From Hoylesella oralis ATCC 33269 (GTDB lineage Bacteria > Bacteroidota > Bacteroidia > Bacteroidales > Bacteroidaceae): 64,000 nucleotides of DNA. The stretch covers positions 744,001-808,000 of the forward strand of contig NZ_GL833119.1 in assembly GCF_000185145.2 (NCBI RefSeq), read 5' to 3'. The position numbers were made by a program, and so were the translations under genes. Shown in pieces: positions 36,061 through 45,461 of the stretch (the stretch's first letter is position 1; the number at the start of each line of letters is the position of its first letter). The notes under the pieces were generated by a model. That model ran no database searches. It was not told where the DNA came from and saw only the letters and a list, made by a program, of their open reading frames with translations.

Positions 36061-37182
36061 ATGATAACAGCAGATCAGCTGAAAGACGTGTTAGAACGTG
36101 CAGATGCCCTGCACAGATATCTCGATATAGACCGAAAGATGGTAGAGTTCGAAGAGGAACAGTTGCGAACTCAGGCTCCTGATTTTTGGGAAGATCCGCA
36201 ACGTGCGCAAGAACAAATGAAACTGGTCAAGGGTATTGAGAAGTGGATCAAGGGCTATAAAGAGGTACGTCAGTATGCTGATGAGCTGCAACTTGCCTTT
36301 GATTTCTATCATGATGATATGGTCAGTGAGGAAGAGGTGGATGCTGATTATGCGAAAGCTATTAAAGCTATCGAAGATTTAGAGCTGAAGAACATGCTCC
36401 GTCAGCAGGAAGATCCGATGGAATGCGTACTGAAAATCAACAGTGGAGCAGGCGGGACGGAGAGTCAGGACTGGGCTCAAATGCTTATGCGTATGTATAT
36501 GCGTTGGGCTGAAGCTCACGGCTATAAGGTTTCCATCAGCAATCTGCAGGAGGGAGATGAGGCAGGTATCAAGAGCGTTACTATGGAAATAGAGGGCGGA
36601 GAGTATGCCTATGGCTTCCTTAAAAGCGAGAATGGCGTGCATCGTTTGGTACGTGTGTCGCCATTCAATGCGCAAGGTAAGCGCATGACAAGCTTTGCCA
36701 GTGTGTTCGTTTCGCCGCTTGTAGACGATTCGATAGAGGTTTTCGTTGATCCGGCCCGTGTGTCTTGGGACACTTTCAGGTCGGGTGGAGCCGGCGGACA
36801 GAACGTTAATAAGGTGGAATCCGGTGTGCGTTTGCGCTATATGTATCAGGACCCGGACACGGGGGAGGAAGAAGAAATACTGATAGAGAATACCGAAACC
36901 CGCGATCAACCCAAGAACCGTGCCAAGGCAATGTTACTTCTAAAGTCGCAACTTTACGATCGTGCCATGAAAAAACGCTTGGAAGAGCAGGCTAAAATAG
37001 AGGCCGGAAAGAAGAAGATTGAATGGGGAAGCCAGATAAGAAGTTATGTTTTTGATGACAGGCGCGTGAAAGATCATCGCACGAATTACCAGACATCGGA
37101 CGTAGATGGTGTAATGGACGGTAAAATAGACGACTTTATCAAGGCTTATCTTATGGAGTTTCCCGTTAATGACGAGCAATAA
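36061..37182 (+). CDS. prfB: Peptide chain release factor 2, no programmed frameshift
   Basis: Terminates translation at UGA and UAA. The tripeptide SPF (VSPFNAQGKR) that reads stop codons in RF2 and the GGQ loop (GGAGGQNVNK) that triggers peptide release are present; 373 aa is full length. In E. coli the gene is interrupted after LRGYL by an in-frame UGA read by +1 frameshifting. Here the aligned spot (codons 19-22, R-Y-L-D, 36115-36126) reads straight through with CTC GAT, so the UGA autoregulation is absent. Confidence 0.95.
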   Translation: MITADQLKDVLERADALHRYLDIDRKMVEFEEEQLRTQAPDFWEDPQRAQEQMKLVKGIEKWIKGYKEVRQYADELQLAFDFYHDDMVSEEEVDADYAKAIKAIEDLELKNMLRQQEDPMECVLKINSGAGGTESQDWAQMLMRMYMRWAEAHGYKVSISNLQEGDEAGIKSVTMEIEGGEYAYGFLKSENGVHRLVRVSPFNAQGKRMTSFASVFVSPLVDDSIEVFVDPARVSWDTFRSGGAGGQNVNKVESGVRLRYMYQDPDTGEEEEILIENTETRDQPKNRAKAMLLLKSQLYDRAMKKRLEEQAKIEAGKKKIEWGSQIRSYVFDDRRVKDHRTNYQTSDVDGVMDGKIDDFIKAYLMEFPVNDEQ

Positions 37183-37219
37183 ATCAATAAAACCTTTATA
37201 ATTTTAAAATCATAGAGCT

Positions 37220-37357
37220 ATGAGTGAAAAGAGCAAAATCAATCGTGCAGCCCGTCAAGCCAAGCAAGAACGGCAGGCCAAGAAAGTGATTCATTGGATT
37301 TTTGGCGTATTGGTAATTCTTGCAGTTGTATTTATGATCTGTTTTATGTTGACGTAA
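37220..37357 (+). CDS. Small membrane protein, 45 aa
   Basis: A short ORF beginning MSEKSKINRAARQAKQ: a very basic, Gln/Ala-rich N-terminal half (about 1-22) followed by one membrane helix (about 24-43). It starts 37 bases after prfB, and its stop TAA is followed directly by the ATG of the CYTH gene (TAAATG), a spacing typical of coupled genes. I know no function. Confidence 0.72.
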   Translation: MSEKSKINRAARQAKQERQAKKVIHWIFGVLVILAVVFMICFMLT

Positions 37358-37858
37358 ATGAGCGGATGGGAGATAGAGCGAAAGTTCTTGGTGCGTAAGG
37401 GCGATGCATATAAATATGCAGCCTTTTCGAGCAGTCATATCCGTCAGGGCTATATAGCTGCCGATGGTGCCACGGTTAGAGTGCGCACGCGTGACGATAA
37501 GGCCTATCTGACGATTAAGGGAAAATCCGTAAACGGCGGTATAACGCGTTACGAATTCGAAAAAGAAATTACGCCCGAAGAAGCCTTACACTTATTGGAA
37601 TTATGTAAAGGAGGCGTCATCGACAAGCGACGTTATTTGGTGAAAAGCGGCGAACATGTATTCGAAGTCGATGAATTTTACGGCGACAACGAGGGACTTG
37701 TCATAGCGGAAGTAGAATTAGAGCGTGAGGATGAGTCTTACGAAAAGCCCGATTTCATCGGTAGAGAAGTCACCGGCGACCGACGTTTTTATAATTCTCA
37801 CCTGCTTCGTTATCCTTTCAATCTTTGGAAAGGTACCTTACCGGAAGAATATCGGTAA
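37358..37858 (+). CDS. CYTH-domain protein (triphosphate tunnel metalloenzyme)
   Basis: A 166-aa protein with the N-terminal ExExK signature (EIERKFLV) and the strand pattern RQGYIAADGATVRVRTRDDKAYLTIKGK of the CYTH fold, which binds and often hydrolyses inorganic triphosphate or tripolyphosphate with Mg. Small single-domain members in bacteria are usually tripolyphosphatases. No CHAD domain is fused. It closes a likely unit with prfB and the small membrane protein. Confidence 0.88.
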   Translation: MSGWEIERKFLVRKGDAYKYAAFSSSHIRQGYIAADGATVRVRTRDDKAYLTIKGKSVNGGITRYEFEKEITPEEALHLLELCKGGVIDKRRYLVKSGEHVFEVDEFYGDNEGLVIAEVELEREDESYEKPDFIGREVTGDRRFYNSHLLRYPFNLWKGTLPEEYR

Positions 37859-37952
37859 GGAAAAACTGCGATTTCGATATCATTTGGTTCTTGTTTAGTA
37901 CTATAACTGCGTATTTAGTTGTGGTATGTATATAAAATAGAATTATTTTTTA

Positions 37953-37960
37953 TACTTTTG
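37953..37960 (+). promoter_or_regulatory. SNF transporter promoter, -7 element TACTTTTG
   Basis: Exact consensus plus C, 27 bases before ATG 37988. Confidence 0.6.
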
Positions 37961-37987
37961 CACCCGATATTCTATTGACATATTATC

Positions 37988-39346
37988 ATGCAAACAGAAA
38001 GAGGAAGCTTCGGGACTAAGCTCGGTATCATACTTGCCACGGCGGGTTCGGCAGTAGGTTTAGGCAACGTATGGCGCTTTCCTTACATGACAGGACAGAA
38101 TGGCGGCGCCGTTTTCATACTCTTATATATAGGCTGCGTGTTGCTTTTGGGCATTCCGTGCATGGTGTCCGAGTTTATTATCGGGCGCCACGGAGCCTCG
38201 AACACGGCACGTGCTTACGCTAAATTAGCCAATGGTACGCCGTGGAAATGGGTGGGCTATATGGGCGTGCTTACCGGTTTTCTCATTACAGGCTATTATG
38301 CCGTGGTTGCCGGTTGGTGCCTGCAATATATTTATGCTTCGGTAATGGGTGAGCTGAAAGGCAATCCTGATTTCATTACACATTATTTCCAAAGTTTTTC
38401 AGAGAACCCTTTACGTCCGATATTTTGGACTGTAGCGATGTTGCTGCTTACTCATTATGTTATTATTCATGGTGTGCGCGGCGGCATAGAGCGGGCTTCG
38501 AAGCTGCTGATGCCTACGCTTTTCGTACTTTTATTGGTCATTGTAGTTGCTTCGTGCCTGCTCCCGGAGGCAGAAAAAGGTATCTCTTTCTTGTTTAAAC
38601 CGCAATTTTCCAAGGTCGACAGTAATGTGTTCCTCGGCGCACTGGGGCAATCGTTCTATTCGCTCAGCATTGGCATGGGCTGTATATGTACTTATGCTTC
38701 CTATTACAGCCGACAGACGAATTTGCTGAAGTCGGCTGTTCAGGTTGCTGTCATCGATACCTTGGTGGCCATTCTTGCCGGTCTGATGATATTCCCTGCT
38801 GCGTTTTCCGTGGGTATAAATCCGGATAGCGGGCCTTCTCTTATCTTTATCACACTGCCCAACGTATTCAATCAGGCGTTTGCAGGTATGCCTGCCGTTG
38901 GTTGGGTGGTTGCCTTGATGTTTTACTCCTTGCTTTCGTTGGCGGCGCTTACCTCTTTGATATCGCTACACGAGGTAAGTACGGCGTTTTTTTATGAGGA
39001 ATTCCACATCACAAGGAAGAAAGGAGCCCTCTTGGTTACTGTGTTTACCTGCATTATAGGTATTTTCTGTTCCCTTTCTCTCGGCAAACTGAACTGCTTG
39101 CAGATAGGAGGAAAACCGCTGTTCGAACTGTTCGACTTTGTTACGGGGCAGATATTTCTTCCCGTTGGCGGACTGCTGACCTGCATATTCCTTGGGTGGT
39201 TCGTGCCTAAACAGGTGGTAAAAGACGAGTTCACCAATTGGCAAACGCTTCGAAGCACACTGTTCGGCGTTTATTTGTTTGCCGTGCGCTTTATCTGCCC
39301 CATTGCCATTTTGGCGATATTCCTGCATCAGTTCGGGGTTATCTGA
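37988..39346 (+). CDS. Sodium-dependent transporter of the SNF family (LeuT-like)
   Basis: A 452-aa inner-membrane symporter with about eleven helices. The first helix carries TAGSAVGLGNVWRFPYMTGQNGG, the unwound substrate- and sodium-binding segment of the neurotransmitter:sodium symporter family. Bacterial members take up amino acids such as tryptophan, tyrosine or leucine; substrate here is not readable. It has its own promoter and is followed by the helix-hairpin-helix gene after 81 bases. Confidence 0.93.
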   Translation: MQTERGSFGTKLGIILATAGSAVGLGNVWRFPYMTGQNGGAVFILLYIGCVLLLGIPCMVSEFIIGRHGASNTARAYAKLANGTPWKWVGYMGVLTGFLITGYYAVVAGWCLQYIYASVMGELKGNPDFITHYFQSFSENPLRPIFWTVAMLLLTHYVIIHGVRGGIERASKLLMPTLFVLLLVIVVASCLLPEAEKGISFLFKPQFSKVDSNVFLGALGQSFYSLSIGMGCICTYASYYSRQTNLLKSAVQVAVIDTLVAILAGLMIFPAAFSVGINPDSGPSLIFITLPNVFNQAFAGMPAVGWVVALMFYSLLSLAALTSLISLHEVSTAFFYEEFHITRKKGALLVTVFTCIIGIFCSLSLGKLNCLQIGGKPLFELFDFVTGQIFLPVGGLLTCIFLGWFVPKQVVKDEFTNWQTLRSTLFGVYLFAVRFICPIAILAIFLHQFGVI

Positions 39347-39427
39347 GCAGTGTTGCAGGAACAGATGTGTTTGCCATACTGGTTAGATGCTGTCTGCTAT
39401 CCTCTTACACCTTAATTATATATAGCC

Positions 39428-40324
39428 ATGTTACTAAAAGAATTTTTCTATTTTACCAAGTCCGACCGTAAAGTTATTCTATTCTTGTTGGTATCGGTAA
39501 CAGTAGTTTCCGGCTTATTCTTTTATGTCGGAGGCGATAACCGTACCACCGAACTCACTTGTGAAGACAGTCTGGCGGTGGCACATCTCCCTCTGTCTTC
39601 GGGAGAATATGAGCATGATCACATTACCTATCGTATCGATGGCGGACAGAAGGCAGAACTATTCCCCTTCGATCCCAATACAGCCGACAGTACGGCACTG
39701 CTCAAGCTGGGATTAAGACCGTGGCAGGTACGCAATATTTATAAATATCGTGCGGCAGGTGGGGTGTATCGTCGCCCTACAGACTTTGCCCGTCTTTACG
39801 GTCTTACGCAAAAACAGTACAAAGCCATGGAGCCTTATATCCATATCGGTGCCGATTATCTGCCTGCTGCATTGCTTGCAGCCAAAGAACGGGTACCGGA
39901 ACGCGATACCATACAGTATCCCGTAAAGCTGAAGGCCAATGAAAAATTGCCGTTGAACACGGCAGATACCGCTGCTCTTCGCAAGGTTCCGGGCATAGGA
40001 AGATACTATGCACGCGAGATAGCATGGTATCGCGACCGGCTCGGAGGCTTCTATCGTGTGGATCAACTGAAAGAGATAGAGGGCTTTCCCGAAGAGGCGT
40101 TGGCTTATTTTACAGTGTCTGGCGGCGCTATCCATAAGCTGAATGTGAACAAACTTACGCTTAATCAATTGAAACGTCACCCGTATATCAGTTTTTATCA
40201 GGCCAAAGCAATCGCCGATTACCGCCGTTTGAAGGGCCCGCTTACGAGTCTTAACGATCTTAAACTGCTCAAAGATTTCACACAGACAGACATCGAACGC
40301 CTATCGCACTATGTGGAGTATTGA
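39428..40324 (+). CDS. ComEA-like helix-hairpin-helix protein
   Basis: A 298-aa protein with one N-terminal membrane helix (about 14-34) and three helix-hairpin-helix units (about 75-125, 175-225 and 235-298; for example LNTADTAALRKVPGIGRYYAREI). ComEA proteins bind double-stranded DNA at the cell surface or in the periplasm during transformation; Bacteroidetes carry this longer form whose role is untested. No other competence gene is in the window. Convergent with murF. Confidence 0.85.
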   Translation: MLLKEFFYFTKSDRKVILFLLVSVTVVSGLFFYVGGDNRTTELTCEDSLAVAHLPLSSGEYEHDHITYRIDGGQKAELFPFDPNTADSTALLKLGLRPWQVRNIYKYRAAGGVYRRPTDFARLYGLTQKQYKAMEPYIHIGADYLPAALLAAKERVPERDTIQYPVKLKANEKLPLNTADTAALRKVPGIGRYYAREIAWYRDRLGGFYRVDQLKEIEGFPEEALAYFTVSGGAIHKLNVNKLTLNQLKRHPYISFYQAKAIADYRRLKGPLTSLNDLKLLKDFTQTDIERLSHYVEY

Positions 40325-40600
40325 GGAAAAGCGTAATTTTACAGTCTTTCTGTGCGGGGAGAAAAAGGTTTGTCGATAAACGGTAATTTTGTAAGTAGGG
40401 CGATATAGGATAGACAGGTGTGCCATTTAACCGTGTTAGATAAATCATTTACAGCGGTTAAACAGACGGTTTAAGATAAATACTTGTAATATGCTTGTGA
40501 CTGATAGGTTATAAATGTCGTGCCGTCGACGTACTCCTATCTTCTTCGAGGCGGGGTTATGAATAGAGTTGTTTGTTTAAATTCTCCTTTTGCCCGATGC

Positions 40601-41911
40601 TTACAGCAGTTCCGGAAGCTGCGAAAGATGAAGACCGTTGCTGCCTTTAATCAGTATGTAGCAGCCTTTAGGCTTATTGGTTTGTAGGGCTGTTTTCACT
40701 TCTTCTATGTTGTGGAACTTTCGGAAGCCAGACTTCGTGTTGTAAAACTCTTCGCCTACGAGCCATACATTGTCGAAATCGGCAGTTTTCAGCTCGTCTG
40801 CAATGCGCTGATGTTCCTCTTTGCTTGCGTTACCCAGTTCGCGCATGTCGCCCAAAATGGCTATCTTTGGCGAAACATGCATGGCTTTGAAGTTCTCGAT
40901 GGCGGCATGCATGCTTGTCGGATTGGCGTTGTAGGCGTCTACAATCAGTTTATTGTCGTTTGTAACGGTCAGTTGCGAACGGTTGTTGCTCGGGGTATAT
41001 TTGCTTAAAGCCTCATCTATGTCTGCTTCTGATATTCCGAAATGCAGTCCTATACAGGCCGCTGCGAGCATGTTGTCGATATTGTAAGCGCCGATCATAC
41101 GGGTATGCACCTCGTTCCAATGGCCGGCCTGTGTGTTGTACCAACGGAAGTCGAGGAACGGAGAACAGCCGGTTACCTCGCCTTTTACTGACAGTTCGCA
41201 GTCGTCTCTCTTACCATATTTAATTAAAGTGAGCCCTTGCGAGATGTTCATCAGGTAAGGATTGTCGGCATTGATGAAGACCTTATTACCCCCTTGTTTG
41301 GCACGTAAATAGTCGTAAAGTTCTCCTTTAGTACGGATAACTCCCTCGAATGAGCCGAATCCCTGCAAGTGTGCCTTGCCCACATTGGTAATGATACCGT
41401 AATCAGGTTCTACGATTTCTACCAATGTCTTGATATCCCCCCTGTGACTGGCACCCATTTCAATGACGGCAATCTGATGTTTTTCTGACAGTCGGAACAA
41501 CGTCTTTGGCACGCCCACATCGTTGTTAAAGTTGCCATCTGTATGGAGTACGCTGTATTTTTTGCCAAGTACGGCCGATACAAGTTCCTTTGTCGTGGTC
41601 TTCCCGTTGGTTCCGGTGATGCCGATAATAGGGATGTGGAAGCGTCGCCTGTGTTCCCGTGCAAGTTGCTGATATGTTTTTAGGCAGTTATCTACTAAAA
41701 TATAGCGGCTGTCATCGGGCTTTTGGTACTTCTGCTCATCCACAATAGCGTATGCACATCCCTTTTCTAATGCCGTTTCGGCAAATTTGTTGCCGTCGAA
41801 ATTCTCACCTCTCAGTGCGATAAATATGGAGTCTTTGGGACATATACGCGAGTCTGTTGTTATTTGGGGATGCTTCAGATAGAGTTCGTACAACTTGGAA
41901 ATTTCCATCAT
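40601..41911 (-). CDS. murF: UDP-MurNAc-tripeptide--D-Ala-D-Ala ligase
   Basis: Last cytoplasmic Mur ligase; adds D-Ala-D-Ala to make the pentapeptide. The ATP loop [14 protein letters not shown], the motif VIEMGASHRGDI and the C-terminal VDAYNANPTSM (typical of MurF) are present; 436 aa is normal. It is about 30 kb from the dcw cluster, which lacks it, and has its own TACTTTTG promoter. Confidence 0.96.
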   Translation of the reverse strand: MMEISKLYELYLKHPQITTDSRICPKDSIFIALRGENFDGNKFAETALEKGCAYAIVDEQKYQKPDDSRYILVDNCLKTYQQLAREHRRRFHIPIIGITGTNGKTTTKELVSAVLGKKYSVLHTDGNFNNDVGVPKTLFRLSEKHQIAVIEMGASHRGDIKTLVEIVEPDYGIITNVGKAHLQGFGSFEGVIRTKGELYDYLRAKQGGNKVFINADNPYLMNISQGLTLIKYGKRDDCELSVKGEVTGCSPFLDFRWYNTQAGHWNEVHTRMIGAYNIDNMLAAACIGLHFGISEADIDEALSKYTPSNNRSQLTVTNDNKLIVDAYNANPTSMHAAIENFKAMHVSPKIAILGDMRELGNASKEEHQRIADELKTADFDNVWLVGEEFYNTKSGFRKFHNIEEVKTALQTNKPKGCYILIKGSNGLHLSQLPELL

Positions 41912-41951
41912 TCAGTCTTTTTGTTTTGGTTAAAATATTGACTTATGTGTG

Positions 41952-41959
41952 CAAAAGTA
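41952..41959 (-). promoter_or_regulatory. murF promoter, -7 element TACTTTTG
   Basis: Exact consensus plus C on the minus strand, 40 bases before the murF ATG. Confidence 0.55.
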
Positions 41960-42259
41960 ATCATTTTCCGGATAAACGAAATGAATTTATTTTCTTTTTA
42001 TACTATAAATTAAATAATGTTGCATCATTTTTAAAGAAACCAAAATATATGTCTTGAGAAGAAAGAATTTAAGTCTTGATAACATAAGCGTAAATCTTAT
42101 TTTTATTGCATATTTTTATCAAAAATGATACTTATTGTGGAAAAATAATATTAAATTAGAAGATTTTTATACTATTTCTTGCATTTTTGATAAATAATAC
42201 TTATCTTTGAACCCGTTAAATTTTATGATTTTAAGTGAAAATATTAAGAGAGAGATTTT
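41960..42259 (+). promoter_or_regulatory. SusC operon upstream region with -7 element TATCTTTG at 42202-42209
   Basis: This divergent, AT-rich stretch has no gene. The -7 element TATCTTTG lies 50 bases before the susC ATG. Upstream are an inverted repeat TATCA-N4-TGATA (42117-42130) and a loose direct repeat (TTGCAT then ATACTTAT, near 42106-42135 and 42179-42204) that could bind a regulator. Confidence 0.5.
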
Positions 42260-45200
42260 ATGGTAAGGAAATTAACAATGCTTTTTGTCTGCCTCTTTAC
42301 GTATTTCGGAGCGGTAATGGCGCAAACACAAGTTACAGGTACCGTTGTATCTCAAGAGGATGGAGCGCCCGTTGTAGGGGCTTCAGTTCAAATTGTCGGT
42401 ACGAAGACCGGTACGGCAACGAATGTCGACGGACGTTTTTCACTCCTTGTTCCGCAAGGAGCCACTAAACTTCGCATTTCTTATTTGGGCATGGTGCCCA
42501 AAGAGGTGGCCGTGGCACCAAATCTGAAAGTTGTTCTTAAGCCGGATAATCAGTCGCTGAATGAAGTCGTTGTTACGGCTTTAGGCATCAAACGTTCCGA
42601 GAAAGCCATCGGTTATTCGGCCACAACGGTGTCGAGTGATAAGCTTACAGCGGTGCGATCTGCAGATGTTGTCAGCAGTATATCCGGTCAGGTAGCCGGC
42701 GTACAGGTAAATGCAGCGGCGGGAGATCCGGGTGCTTCTCAGTCTATAGTAGTGCGTGGTTTCACATCTTTATCGGGTTCTAACCAGCCATTGTTCGTGG
42801 TTGATGGCGTTCCTATGGACAACCGATCCGTTACAAGTACGGATGGACTTAACACAGGATACGATTTCGGTAATGGTGCCAGTGCCGTCAATCCTGACGA
42901 TGTGGCAAGTATGACTATTTTGAAAGGTGCTGCCGCGACAGCTCTTTATGGTAGTCGTGCCGCCAATGGAGTTGTTATGATTACGACTAAGAGCGGACGA
43001 AGACACGAAAAGGGGCTTGGTATTGAGTATAACGGTGGTGTACAATGGTCTGTGGTCGGTCGTCTTCCGGAGATGCAGAATGATTTCGGTATGGGTTGGA
43101 ATGCGGAAAAGACCGAGATAGAGAACGGTTCATGGGGCCCAGCTTTCGATGGATCGCAGCAATTGTATGGACAAATCTATAATAATTCGCAGAAGTTAAA
43201 GTCGTATAGGGCTATTAAAAATAATGTACGCGATTTCTTTGATACCGGTGTGCGTTATAACAACAGCCTTTCGCTCAATAATGCAAATGAGATGGGCGAG
43301 TATTTTCTCTCTTTATCTCAGACGAGTGAAGACGGCATTCTCCCTACGAATGCAGACATTTATGATAAGTACACGTTTTCTTTCCGTGGTACTCGTAAGG
43401 TGAAGGACCTTACTTTCGGAGCTTCGGTCAACTATTCTTCGCAGAATAACAAGTTCTCTACCACCGGTCAGGGATTGAGTATGATTAACGATATTTACCA
43501 GTTGCCGCGCGATATAAGTATTGTGGAATTGGCCGATCTGGCCGATCCGTTTAATCAGCCCGGGTATTATTTCACTCCTTATGGCGTGACTAATCCTTAT
43601 TATGTATTGAAGAATTATCAGTCTACTTATAAAGCTGAGAAGATTTTCGGTAAGTTCCAATTAGATTACGAATTCCTGAAATACTTCAAAGCTACCTATC
43701 GTATCGGTCTTGATGCTACCAACAGCGAGCGTCATTATGCCACCCCGAATATGAAAGTTCTATTCTCTGGAACTCCTAATGATGTGTTGGGAGTGTTCAA
43801 TAAGGCTACAGGCGAGGTGAATGAAACGATTGCCCGTCGCCGCGAGATTAACCAAGATTTTATGGTAAACTATAATCAGAACATTACAAAAGATATCAAT
43901 CTCACGGCTTTGATAGGTCTTAATTATTCGGAACGCAAGTATCATCACCTCTATTCACAGGTAACTAATCTCACGATACCTACTTGGTATAACCTCAGTA
44001 ATTCGGCAGATACGCCGACTACAAATACCTATTCAACCCGTCAGCGTAGCTATGGACTTTACGGAGAAGTCGATTTTGCGTGGAAAGATATGGTATTTAT
44101 TACCGGTATGGCACGTAACGATTGGTCTTCTACATTACCTAAAGCCAACCGATCTTTCTTCTATCCGGGCGTTACAGGCAGCTGGTTATTCTCTCAACTG
44201 TTCGATGAAAGTACGAAATCTTGGTTCAGTTTCGGAAAAGTTCGTTTGGCATGGGGCCAGACAGGTAATGATGCAGACGTCTATATGGTAGATCCTTATT
44301 ACTCTTTAGCAACGGCCAATGCCACCGGATGGGGCGAAGTAAAGTTCCCGTTGAATGGAGTTAATGCGTATTCTGTAGGCAATGTCTTGGGAAGTAACAC
44401 CCTGCAACCGGAGATAACCACCGAGTTCGAGGTCGGTTTAAATATCGCCTTTTTGAATAATCGTATTAATCTTGATGTGGATTACTATAATCGTAATTCC
44501 GATAAACAGATATTCCAATTGGCTTCCGATCCCGCAACAGGGTACACATATCAGAATATGAACTTAGGTAAGATACGTAACCAAGGCATCGAGGCACTGC
44601 TGACTGTTAAGCCTATTGTTACGAAAGATTTCGATTGGACGACAAGTTTTAACTTTACAAAGAATAAAAGTAAGGTAATCAGTTTGCCTGAAAGCCTTGG
44701 CGGTAAGTCCTCTATAGAAGGAATTAGCGGTGGAGCCAGCTTGTATGCAATTACCGGAATGGAGCTTGGGCAGTTCCTTGCACAGGTGCCAGAACGCGAT
44801 CCAGAAGGGCATATCGTGGTGGATGCGAATACCGGATTGCCTGTTGCGAAGTCGTCGCAGGAGGTTATAGGTTCTATGAATAATAAGTACACCTTAGGTA
44901 TTTCTACAAATCTTCGTTATAAGAATGTATCGCTCGGCTTCGTGTTCGATATCCGTCAGGGCGGTTTGATGTACTCTCGTACGAAGAGTATCAACTACTT
45001 TGTGGGCAATGCCATACAGACTACGTACAATCAACGTCACACATTCATCGTGCCGAACTCGGTAAATGCGTCGACAGATGCCAGCGGGAATGTAACCTAT
45101 GTTGAGAATACGACGCCGATATCACAAGCTGATATGGATGATTATTGGAATGCCGGCGGCGATCAGATGAACAGTGCATGGCTGATCAGCAAATCGTTTG

Positions 45201-45442
45201 TCAAACTTCGTAATGTGTCTTTGTCGTGGGATATTCCCAGAAGTTGGCTTGCAAACACATTCCTTACCAGTGTAAGGCTGTCGCTGTTCGGTTCAAATCT
45301 TCTTTGCTGGACACCGTCGGACAATACCTTTATCGATCCTGAAACCAGTTCTTTCGGTAACGATATTAGGGGTAATTTCGGCGAATTCTCTGCAAATCCG
45401 TCTTCAAGGAAGTTCGGTTTCAATGTTCAGGTTAAATTTTAA
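42260..45442 (+). CDS. SusC/RagA-type TonB-linked outer-membrane transporter
   Basis: A 1060-aa outer-membrane channel of the SusC group. Signal peptide (about 1-21), CarboxypepD_reg-like domain (about 24-98), a TonB-box-like LNEVVVTALG, plug (about 115-230, with the SusC hallmark GSRAANGVVMITTK) and a 22-strand barrel ending GFNVQVKF. It pairs with the SusD-like lipoprotein that follows after 19 bases; together they act as a pedal-bin importer for oligomers. The accessory genes behind resemble those of B. thetaiotaomicron BT2261-2264, reported to bind peptides. Confidence 0.95.
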   Translation: MVRKLTMLFVCLFTYFGAVMAQTQVTGTVVSQEDGAPVVGASVQIVGTKTGTATNVDGRFSLLVPQGATKLRISYLGMVPKEVAVAPNLKVVLKPDNQSLNEVVVTALGIKRSEKAIGYSATTVSSDKLTAVRSADVVSSISGQVAGVQVNAAAGDPGASQSIVVRGFTSLSGSNQPLFVVDGVPMDNRSVTSTDGLNTGYDFGNGASAVNPDDVASMTILKGAAATALYGSRAANGVVMITTKSGRRHEKGLGIEYNGGVQWSVVGRLPEMQNDFGMGWNAEKTEIENGSWGPAFDGSQQLYGQIYNNSQKLKSYRAIKNNVRDFFDTGVRYNNSLSLNNANEMGEYFLSLSQTSEDGILPTNADIYDKYTFSFRGTRKVKDLTFGASVNYSSQNNKFSTTGQGLSMINDIYQLPRDISIVELADLADPFNQPGYYFTPYGVTNPYYVLKNYQSTYKAEKIFGKFQLDYEFLKYFKATYRIGLDATNSERHYATPNMKVLFSGTPNDVLGVFNKATGEVNETIARRREINQDFMVNYNQNITKDINLTALIGLNYSERKYHHLYSQVTNLTIPTWYNLSNSADTPTTNTYSTRQRSYGLYGEVDFAWKDMVFITGMARNDWSSTLPKANRSFFYPGVTGSWLFSQLFDESTKSWFSFGKVRLAWGQTGNDADVYMVDPYYSLATANATGWGEVKFPLNGVNAYSVGNVLGSNTLQPEITTEFEVGLNIAFLNNRINLDVDYYNRNSDKQIFQLASDPATGYTYQNMNLGKIRNQGIEALLTVKPIVTKDFDWTTSFNFTKNKSKVISLPESLGGKSSIEGISGGASLYAITGMELGQFLAQVPERDPEGHIVVDANTGLPVAKSSQEVIGSMNNKYTLGISTNLRYKNVSLGFVFDIRQGGLMYSRTKSINYFVGNAIQTTYNQRHTFIVPNSVNASTDASGNVTYVENTTPISQADMDDYWNAGGDQMNSAWLISKSFVKLRNVSLSWDIPRSWLANTFLTSVRLSLFGSNLLCWTPSDNTFIDPETSSFGNDIRGNFGEFSANPSSRKFGFNVQVKF

Positions 45443-45461
45443 TTAGCGTCATTTTGAAGAT

